Source of the DNA: Aphrophora alni
Lineage: Eukaryota > Arthropoda > Insecta > Hemiptera > Aphrophoridae
Direction of reading: 5' to 3'
Assembly (NCBI GenBank): GCA_963513935.1
Contig: OY740771.1
Coordinates: 10,569,138 to 10,633,137 of the forward strand
Length of the DNA: 64,000 bases
The position numbers and the translations under genes were made by a program. Under the pieces are notes generated by a model that was given only the letters and a program-made list of their open reading frames with translations, searched no databases and was not told the DNA's origin. Positions 57,796 to 64,000 of this stretch are shown here, one piece after another. Every line of letters starts with the position of its first letter. Position 1 is the first letter of the stretch.

Positions 57796-59993
57796 GGCTG
57801 ATTGATCGATACTCACTTTATTGTGTAATATCTCTGGTCTAGTAGCTTGCCATTGGTAATTACTTCAGTCACTAAAATTTACTAGACTTTACATTGCCTG
57901 TTTTTATTTTAATTTGGTACTTTTCAATTATTTTCAGTGAAAAAGTGAATTCCATGTTAAAATATAATTTAAAAGATAATAAAACTTGGAATTCCACCAA
58001 GAACCTTCGGTCTTAACAGTAATGAAAAATAATTTAAAAGTTTCAAAATGAGGTTTGTAGTAAATGAATTAGACAATTTTAAAAAAGTAATCTGTATATT
58101 GAATTACTAAACTTTTACTTAATATATAAATTCTATAACTTGGGACTCTGTTATTTTGTGAAGCGACTAATAATTCAAGACTCACTTCATTTCTTTAGTT
58201 TAGCTATAAAGCAAAACATTTGTTGTGTACGTAGTATCATATTTGTGAAATAAAAACTGTTTTTACAAATACAATCAGATACGAGGGCTGTTTGATATAT
58301 CAATGGCTTTGCAATAAATGTTATTATTATTGTTTTTATTTTTTTAGCAAAATTAAATTTATTTTTTAACATAGTTCCTTTTTGGTTCTATACAATTTGT
58401 TCAACCGTTTTCCAACTCTTTTAAGCCTCCCATACAATACAATTTATCAAATTCTCCAAAACTCCATAGCTGGTTTCAGCTATGACTTTCTTGTACGATA
58501 CAAATCTTTTCCCACTGATTCAAAAAGAAAGTAGTTACAAAGGACCAATCTGAAGAAAAGAGTGTGAAGCTGTTCATAGCTAAATACAACAATTTCTGGT
58601 CATGTGATGACCAGGTGATGAAACTGTTATGATCTTCTTTGGAGTCGCCAGGAGAAAGTCGCAGTTTTGATTCCTTTTTCATTTCTACTTGGATTGTGCT
58701 TGAACATGTCTAAATGTTGTTTAGTAATGGTCATATGATTCTGTTTTTGGTCAACTGGGTAAAAGGGGTATCCCATCTTGCCGATAGCGTTCTCATAGCC
58801 AAATGTTCATGTAGGATATAGTAAAAAAATTTAATTTGATGTTTACTATTTTTTAGCAATTTTGTGTTTTGCTTAATATCATAGACTTTATTGAACTCAT
58901 TTGGACGTACCAGGTGGTTAACAGATAAAAAATAATGAAGAATTTGAATGCACCAACTTAAGGACAATGGAGACTTTGAGATACAAAAAAACCTAATATA
59001 GAATCAACCCAAAAAACAGCTAAAAATGCTTTGTTTGAAAGATAACTTCATTACCAAATTTGGATAGGATATAGCGGAGAGGATTAAATTCATTGAAAAG
59101 ATAGTACTAAATATTTTTTTAACAACTATTTTATATTTAAACGAATTTGACGAACCTTGGGTTATGTGAAGATAGTAAAGTCTGATATAAAAACTCTAAA
59201 TCAGATTTTTTTTTGGAATACCAGAAAACTTTTACAATAGAGTTGTGAAAATATCTAATAATTTAATTGAACAAAACGTATAAGTTTATATTATATTATT
59301 GTGGAATATTTATTGAATATTGTAAAATTATAAATTTTACTACACAGAAATTAATTAATTTCAAATTAAATCTACATATTGTTTTAATACGTTCTCTTCC
59401 GACTCTGATGGTATTAGAGTTTAGGTTAGGTTAGGAGTCTTTATTTTATACATTTTTTATAAAGCGATAATAACCGAGAGGTTTTCCACCTTTTGGTTCT
59501 GAAAACCTGATCAGAAGGACCAGTAAAGGTAGAAGAGAAAGGATTAAGGTCATCGGTACATAAGACCAATAATATATTACATGATTAAATGATGTTTCCA
59601 TCACTGGAAAGAGTCATCCATAGTAATGCTAACCATAGTTTGTTATGTCAAAACAAAACTTCAATTTGTTACCACCCATGTTACTCCATGTACGAACAAA
59701 GCATTGAAAATCAATAACAAAACTTCTGACGAACATTGAATAAACTAAGACAATAAGAAATTTGTCTTGTATGACTGACAGGCCTACCTTTAATTCCATA
59801 AGCAATGTATTTCCCTTCCATATGTACAGCTAAAAGTTGTCCCGTATAAAACCGTTCCTCCCAAGTATAGTCAACCATATTCTGCAGCTTAACTTTGGAA
59901 CTCCCTGTATCATGATCACCAGCACTCGGCACTATTGTCACAGTAGAACTGTACACTTCAACAGTGTTGTCATCATCTGTACCGGGGAAGTTT
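43958..59993 (-). CDS. Edc4: Enhancer of mRNA-decapping protein 4 (Edc4/Ge-1), 5' exon(s) missing
   Basis: Edc4 is the cytoplasmic P-body scaffold that bridges Dcp2 and Dcp1 and promotes removal of mRNA caps. Four exons join in phase: 59788-59993, 51281-53931, 46459-46622 and 43958-44141 (TAG at 43958-43960). They give about 1,068 residues. The order is an acidic linker, the VDYTWEERFYTGQLLAV strand that opens the propeller, WD40 repeats (for example SFSPDGTAIATASLDGEVKF), a Ser/Pro-rich low-complexity linker, a long coiled coil and the helical C-terminal domain. The protein is a few hundred residues shorter than fly or human Edc4, as expected if the N-terminus is encoded by exon(s) above 59993. 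Three introns of 2.3, 4.7 and 5.9 kb carry several transposon relics. No frameshift is seen in any exon. Confidence 0.95.
45488..45774. mobile_element. MITE-like inverted-repeat element (287 bp)
   Basis: TGTTCGGAGATGACGAGCGG at the left is mirrored at the right by the complement of TGTTCGGAGATCAGTAGTGG, both continuing into TGTAC. The interior is short, GC-richer than its surroundings and has no ORF. TAG lies beside both tips but not symmetrically, so the target duplication and superfamily are unclear. It lies in the last Edc4 intron. Confidence 0.6.
46459..46622 (-). CDS. Edc4: Edc4 exon, C-terminal helical domain part 1
   Basis: A 164-bp exon between tttgtag and gtaagt. It encodes ALSASDLNLVVYVCEQVNPQ and CPLQQHVLLSLIQQLSADM, the most conserved part of the Edc4 C-terminal domain that contacts Dcp2 and directs P-body localisation. 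Confidence 0.95.
47000..48333 (+). repeat. Dispersed repeat family, copy B
   Basis: The 3' block (48163-48333) aligns with copies A and C: GTTCAGTTTCAG, GTTAGTACACTT, CACGACCCTGAGA, TTTTCAAAATTGATGAG, CTGGCGCCCTTAGC and GCTGAGCAATTTTTC. AATAAAA lies just before it. Upstream, a motif of about 30 bp repeats at about 47183, 47264 and 47304 as GTCTGACTTGGTCAGAA, GTCTGAAATAGTAAGAC and GTCTGACGCGGTCAGAAG, each followed by ATTTTTG or similar. A T-run sits at 47899-47920. The minus-strand 129-codon frame over the 5' part reflects this repetition rather than a gene. The 5' boundary is approximate. It lies in an Edc4 intron. Confidence 0.6.
48334..51280. other. Edc4 intron remainder
   Basis: AT-rich sequence with homopolymer tracts (A-run at 49622-49650, T-run at about 49905-49932). 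A GC-richer patch at 48420-48790 has no recognised gene or repeat. Confidence 0.5.
51281..53931 (-). CDS. Edc4: Edc4 main exon: WD40 propeller, linker and coiled coil
   Basis: A 2,651-bp exon (tgtttcag acceptor, GTAGTT donor). The first half encodes the WD40 propeller from VVRVVSRETAERALIKGMEG through HKQPIVDASFSPDG and LKLWSCESWTCLQTIHF. A Ser/Pro-rich linker of roughly 250 residues follows; it includes a glutamine run (LQQQQP) and acidic patches. The last roughly 330 residues are a continuous coiled coil (for example DQATEIKELREDIRRQ) running into LINQGQLNSAFQQ at the donor. Its size as a single exon is striking given the flanking multi-kilobase introns. Confidence 0.95.
53932..54289. other. 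Edc4 intron, AT-rich, nothing recognised
   Basis: The sequence between the main-exon acceptor and repeat copy C shows no feature. Confidence 0.6.
54290..55546 (+). repeat. Dispersed repeat family, copy C
   Basis: The 3' block (55384-55546) repeats the order TTTCAGTTCAAG, AGTACAC, GCACCCTGAGA, TCTAAATTGACG, CTGGCGCCCTTTAGC and GCTGAGCAAATTTTC. Upstream lies the motif GTCTGAGTTTGGGGCCTGGT...GTCGGACC (about 54509-54545), like the GTCTGAC/GTCAGA motifs of copy B. There is also a T-run at about 55350-55368. An open frame of 104 codons at 54400-54714 is rich in Val, Ser and Lys, with no known motif; I regard it as chance within the repeat. The 5' boundary is approximate. Confidence 0.55.
55845..56300. 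repeat. Inverted-repeat element with decayed hammerhead-like motifs
   Basis: Left arm (55845-55925): GTTGAAAGTCTTGGCAATAC ... TATTGCTACACCACTG ... CTTCTTCAGACGTAAAACAC. The right arm (about 56215-56300) is its complement with modest divergence (GTGTTTTACACCTAAAGAAG ... TTAGCAATATT ... GCAGACTTTCAAC). Each arm, read outward, has CTGAAGA or CTAAAGA, then a short segment, then GAAAC or TAAAC, reminiscent of the motifs at 9.3 and 10.1 kb but without a paired stem II. Confidence 0.6.
56301..57048. other. Edc4 intron, AT-rich with a short tandem motif
   Basis: A unit like ATTACTAGTAAATTAACCAC-CATTATTTGTAAA-TCACCATCGGTT occurs about three times at 56380-56530. Nothing else is recognised. Confidence 0.55.
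57049..57738. mobile_element. Foldback MITE (690 bp) with long inverted arms
   Basis: The element runs from ACCAGGTGTTCCAAAAGTAT to the inverse of ACCAGGTGGTCCAAAATTAT. The two halves are complementary over most of their length: for example GGCTTGTGACACATAATTTA on the left against the inverse of GGCTTGTGACATATCATTTT on the right, and ACCACAAACATTTTGAT on both. The arms are about 340 bp around a small centre. It sits in a TA-rich context, with TATAT to the left and a long (TA)n to the right, so a TA-duplicating mariner/Tc1-type origin is possible. No ORF belongs to it. Confidence 0.78.
57739..57791. repeat. (AT)n microsatellite
   Basis: About 26 AT units immediately to the right of the foldback MITE, plausibly grown from its target-site TA. 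Confidence 0.9.
58279..58990 (-). mobile_element. Degenerate mariner element, minus strand
   Basis: A terminus-like string CGAGGGCTGTTTGATATATC lies at 58279, similar to the GAGGGxTGTTTGATAAGTC ends of some mariner subfamilies. Reading the minus strand from about 58850 downward gives LHEHLAMRTLSARW (the family LxMRKVSARWVP block), then SDWSFVTTFFLNQWEK with a frame alternative containing YFLFESVGKDL. It ends with LYCMGGLKELENG and TNCIEPKRNYVKK, matching FYxxGIxxLxxRWxKCIxxxGDYVEK. Most of the catalytic middle is deleted and several frameshifts occur. The other end was not found. It lies in the first visible Edc4 intron. Confidence 0.65.
58991..59787. other. Edc4 intron, nothing further recognised
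   Basis: AT-rich sequence between the mariner relic and the exon donor at 59787. Confidence 0.55.
59788..59993 (-). CDS. Edc4: Edc4 exon, start of the WD40 region
   Basis: A 206-bp exon between gattacag and gtaggc. It enters with one base completing a codon and ends with the G of GCT. It encodes an acidic linker, then SSKVKLQNMVDYTWEERFYT and VHMEGKYIAYGIK. A Met codon at 59954-59956 lies inside and need not be the start, since the frame is open back to the acceptor. Confidence 0.9.
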
Positions 59994-61616
59994 CTGTAAT
60001 CATATTGTTATGTATAGGATTAAACTTTTTTTTATTGTGATATTAAAAATATAGGGGACAGTTTTGAGGTAAAAATAACAAGGGGTAGGTAATAACAAAG
60101 ATGGTTTTTCAACAACATATTTTGAATGATGACAGACAATGGTTTAAATTTTAAAATTAATACTGTAATAAATTTTTAAGTAAAAATCAATATGAAGAAT
60201 TCGCCGTGAAAATCTATGAATATCTTTATGGTCTCAATACAAATTGACCAGTGTCGAATTTAACAATTTTTTCTCTTTGTTGTTTAGAGGCGGAACACCT
60301 TTTGGTCATCATCACCTTATAAAAAAAGAAAAACTAGCATAAAATATGCTCGAATACTCTAGTAGCATCTGGGTCGGAAGATAACGAGTTGGTCAAGAGA
60401 GACCTGATGGAAAAAAAAAGAGGGCAACAATCTAATCCAAGACTACATGAAGAAAAAAGGTGTAGATCCAAATAGGACTTCGCGTCCGTCACAACCGCAC
60501 TCAATAAGTGACCCCTGAGAATACAAATTTAACAATCTGTAGGGGTTTTTTTAAGGTATTACTTTTTATGCCTTCCCAACCACAGCCCCCCCCCAACACC
60601 CCTTAAATGTTGTAAATTACTGCGAACGATTACATCAACAAGGTCTTTTTTAAAAAAAATCTATTTTCACATAGACCTAATAACATAATTATTAAACACT
60701 ATGCAAAATTTAAAAATTTCACAGTCTTAATTAGTTATTTGAAATGTAGTAGCCTCGATGCTATGCAACAACAACAAATCTACAAAATCTTTCTGCAATC
60801 TTTTAGTTCAGTAAATTAATAAACATTGTTTAATTTTGTTTCATTAAAGAGTAGAAAAATATGATTTGACACTTTCAATGCAAAAATTGAATGTTTTTCA
60901 AAGTATCTGTACCAAATGTGTATAAAAATATATGTATTGCTACACACATACATATATGCACACTTTAAAGAATGAAGTAGGAGAGTATTTCATACAGATC
61001 TATTATTTACACTTTTACATGTCAACCACAAGGGCTAATTGTGTTCCCAAATGGAAAGAGATGAATTGATGCCTCTAGACATCCCCAGGAAGACCCGTAA
61101 GTTCCATGAACTTAACAATCTTCCTAACACGGTTGTCTTGCGGGATTGTCTGTCTCTTTGTCAAAGATACAAAAGTGCCAGTCCTTTCCTGATCAAAGCA
61201 TCCACACTTGAAGATCAGATCGTATTACAGATGCTTTGTTAGACAGTATTCACTATATTAAGCCTGTAATTTCTGACTGAAACCATGTTGGGTACAGGAT
61301 ACATTCCTGCACAGGTCTTCTTTTTTGGATTCCAGCCCCTGTTCCAATTTTTGTTTTAGAGTCGTCTATAAATCACTCCAATTCAGGTAAAGGCTTTCTT
61401 CTTTCAAGCAGGTACTTTAACTGTAACTGGTTTTGAGAAAGAATACTACACTTTCATGGGGGTCAGAAATGATTTTGAAAATGCATTTCTATAATATTAT
61501 TGTGAAGTCTACTGGATGATCCTGTGTACACTTTCAGAGTCCCTCACATATTAGGCAATATACACTTTTCCTTGCCTCTGTCTTCATGAATTTTGTTTTT
61601 TTGAGTTTAGGCGAAA
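59994..61616. other. Upstream Edc4 intron or flank with unassigned repeat pieces
   Basis: The string GGCG(G)AA-ACC-TTTTGGTCAT-ATCACCTT occurs at about 60290-60321 and again at about 61610-61642, so two related repeats are present. The 61030-61240 stretch is GC-richer, with a 67-codon plus-strand frame of no known motif. I looked for the missing Edc4 5' exon here and found none that I could support. Confidence 0.4.
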
Positions 61617-61734
61617 AACCATTTTGGTCATTATCACCTTCAAAAATTGGCAAAAAGAATCTTAGTAATAAAACATTAAAAACAATAACAATACAAAAAC
61701 TAGATAACAAACAAAATAATCAACAACATAATAT

Positions 61735-61905
61735 ATTACAAGGCTGTAAAATGGCCCTGAAACAAGTTAACAATTACAATCTACGATAAATTAACAACAA
61801 TTAAAACAAATATTACAGGGCTGTAAAAAAAAGAAGATAAAATTTTAACAAAAAATAATTTAATTATACAACACAAAATATTACACAGCTGTAAAGAGGT
61901 TGTTC
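61735..61905. repeat. Tandem motif in the LINE 3' region
   Basis: ATTACA(A/G/C)-GCTGTAAA recurs at about 61736, 61813 and 61881 with similar flanks (acaacacaaaatattac and variants), a repeat of about 70 bp. On the minus strand it lies just 3' of the LINE coding relic and may be part of its 3' UTR. Confidence 0.5.
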
Positions 61906-64000
61906 TGCAATAACCTAATTGAAAATTTGCTTTTAAATCTTATCAAAAAATTTCAGATGATGCAAAAAGGACAATACCTGATCAAGGATCTGAGAATTAT
62001 CGCCCAACATCGTCTGAAGGAAATTTGGTAGGACAAAAGTTCATCACACACCTTTTTACACATTACACATTCCATGAAGATGTGCTTAATTGATAACATA
62101 CCGTGACAAAATGGGGATTGTGGCGGATTCTCCTGTTCAATCAGAAATCTATGAGTGATCATGGAATAACCGATACGAACACTGGTAACCACCACTCCCT
62201 CTCAACAACTGGCACATATGGATGAATTCCACGGACGGACAGTATCTTTTACTTCCCTCAACTTATTGGACTCTGAATTTGTCCACTCTTCTTCCCATTT
62301 CTTACACAAAATAATTTTAACTGTCGATACAAAGTCAGATACCATAACAAGATGTGTGATTAGTATCTGAATTGTAGCTTCCTTTGCAGCTTTGTCAGCT
62401 TTTGTATTTCCTGAAATTCTGCAATGCTCAGCAAAATGATACTCCAATGTCCCATAGCTGAAGTCTGTGTATGAAACACAAGATATCTTCAACCAAGGGA
62501 TTCTTAGAATATATATCCCGGTAGACTGTAAAGCACTTTTAGAATCAGAACACTAAAGGTAGTGACGGAAACCAGATGGAAAGGTATTAAGGGCATTCAA
62601 AATAGCAAAGAGTTCGGCAGAAAATACACTATAAGCTGAGGGTAATCAATACATATATGTCCGACCGGGTAGGTAATATGCGCAACCAACTTTACTGTCC
62701 AGTTTAGAACCATCTGTGAAAATAATTTCACTAGATGGGTATTCATCAAATATATAGTGAAACTCCTAATGATATACTACTTTAGGAGTGTTGTGCTTGA
62801 TGAACCTGGACAGTGAAAAATCAATAGTTAGCATTTGAATGAGCCATGGAAGAATAAAACATGGAGTATTCCAATTCATTGGAGGAAGTACAAGGCCCAA
62901 ATTGTCAAGGATTCTAATTGTTCTATTGCCAAATTGGGCAGTACAATTTTGATGACATTTATCGGCTCCCCACTGAGATCCGCTGAGAACACATAACATG
63001 TCAAGTATTTTATTACACCGTGTTTTCAGATCAGATAGAAATGGAATCCAAAAAAGTCTATGATCAAATAATAAGCCTAAAAATTTAGTAGTTTCAATCG
63101 TTTGAAGTTGTGTTCCGTCAAGAAATAATAAAGGCTGATGGTTCAGTCTTCGACCACTAAAAACAATGCATTGTGTTTTGGAAGCAGAGAACTTGAATTC
63201 TGTCGATCTTAACCTAGTTTACAGACTATTAATTACAAGTTGGAGGGCTCTTTCGGCAGTTGCCATACCTCGAGTATCCACATATATTGCAAAATCGTCA
63301 ACAAATAGAGAACAGTGGACAGGGCACTGCACATTAACAGTAATGCTGTGTATTGCTACAGCAAACAGGGTCATGCTCAGTACACTATCCTGAAGGACAC
63401 CATTCTCTAAATGATAAAAATCAGACAACATAGTTCCAACACTCACTCTGAAATATCTGTTGCTAAGGAAGTTTTTTATAAATGCAAGAATATTACCATT
63501 TATACCAAATGATTTTAAAGTATTCAGAATACCTCTTCCCCAAGCCATATAATAGGTCTTTTCCATGTCAAAAAACACCGCAACTAGTGTCTGATGCAAG
63601 AAAAAAGCTAATATATTAAACAGTCCAAGGCAACACATTATACTTTATAGAAAAAAGCTTTTTGTATGGCAGACTCTAAAGAAACAAGCTGATCGGTAAA
63701 CGAACCTGCCTAAAGCCACATTGTTCATTACATAGCAGCCGGTTACTCTCGAGGTACCAAACAAGGTGCCGATTGACCGTTCTCTCTACTATCTTGCAGA
63801 GCACAATAGTAAGAGAAATGGGACAGTAATTTCCAGGCTCAAATTTTCTTTGCCTGGTTTTAAGAGGTATTACTATAGCCTCCAACCAAGCCTCGGGAAC
63901 ACATTGCTCCTCGAATATACGATTGTATATTTTAAGGAGAGTCAGCTTCGCCGAAGTTGGGAGATGTTTGGTCATAAATAAACTTATCTGTCCAGGCCTG
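61906..64000 (-). mobile_element. Non-LTR retrotransposon (RNase H-bearing LINE, I/jockey-like), 3' half, degenerate
   Basis: Read on the minus strand from the right edge, the reverse transcriptase blocks appear in order: MTKHLPTSAKLTLLKIYNRI then VPEAWLEAIVIPL (63975 on), FEPGNYCPISL, NEQCGFRQ, LVAVFFDMEKTYY (motif A), ENGVLQDSVLSMTLF (motif B) and CSLFVDDFAIYV (the xxDD catalytic box, about 63330). A thumb follows with KTQCIVFSGRRL and FLGLLFDHRLFW. RNase H is next: IIFTDGSK, FSAELFAILNAL, SDSKSAL and GNTKADKAAKEA. Last comes SVRIGYSMITHRFLIEQ with SPFCHGMLSIKHIFMEC, a Cys/His-rich end. Several frameshifts and stops make it inactive. An RNase H after the RT points to the I group or relatives. 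The element continues beyond 64000. Confidence 0.88.

Noticed and set aside
60000..64000. Search for the missing Edc4 first exon
   Set aside because: No minus-strand segment has the needed donor phase plus an Edc4-like N-terminus. Most of 61.9-64 kb is LINE coding sequence.

Overview
This is an AT-rich, repeat-dense animal nuclear window. Spliced genes, Tc1/mariner, piggyBac, hAT-like and PIF/Harbinger transposons, RNase H-bearing LINEs and long introns all point to an insect. A hemipteran is my guess, not something I can prove from the sequence. There are no operons, bacterial genes or CRISPR arrays. Two host genes can be supported. The first, at about 0.6-4.7 kb on the + strand, is the last three coding exons of a gene whose C-terminus resembles the arthropod SET/MYND (SMYD-A) methyltransferase family. 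The second, at about 44.0-60.0 kb on the - strand, is most of Edc4/Ge-1, the WD40 and coiled-coil scaffold of the mRNA decapping complex. I resolved four Edc4 exons with matching splice phases; the 5' exon(s) lie beyond 60 kb or outside the window. Weaker candidates are a two-exon + strand model at 11.3-13.5 kb and a terminal exon on the - strand at 22.84-22.93 kb.

Most of the rest is mobile DNA. 0-5 kb: SMYD-like exons with a dead mariner in an intron. 8.4-10.3 kb: a non-autonomous hAT element with a perfect 8-bp target duplication, then two divergently oriented hammerhead-ribozyme-like motifs. 14-19.6 kb: a copy of a dispersed repeat family, a mariner relic, and a 688-bp PIF/Harbinger element carrying a truncated MADF-domain ORF. 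21.4-22.6 kb: a large foldback built from tandem repeats around a four-unit array of about 121 bp hairpin repeats. 24.7-30.1 kb: a decayed piggyBac transposon and a probable short piggyBac-type element. 31.6-33.0 kb: a mariner fragment abutting a LINE endonuclease fragment. 34.5-37.6 kb: a complete, uninterrupted transposon with matching inverted ends and one intact 766-aa transposase ORF, the youngest-looking element here. 37.6-44 kb: almost featureless.

44-60 kb is Edc4. Its introns hold a 287-bp inverted-repeat MITE, two more copies of the dispersed repeat, an inverted-repeat element with decayed ribozyme-like motifs, a 690-bp foldback and another mariner relic. 61.8-64 kb is the 3' half of a degenerate LINE (reverse transcriptase, RNase H, zinc-knuckle-like end) that continues past the window edge.

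The host genes show no functional link to each other. The most unusual material is the 9.34-9.43 kb hammerhead candidate, the nested foldback/satellite at 21.4-22.6 kb, the intact transposon at 34.5 kb, and the multi-copy family sharing a GACCCTGAG...CTGGCGCCC block.
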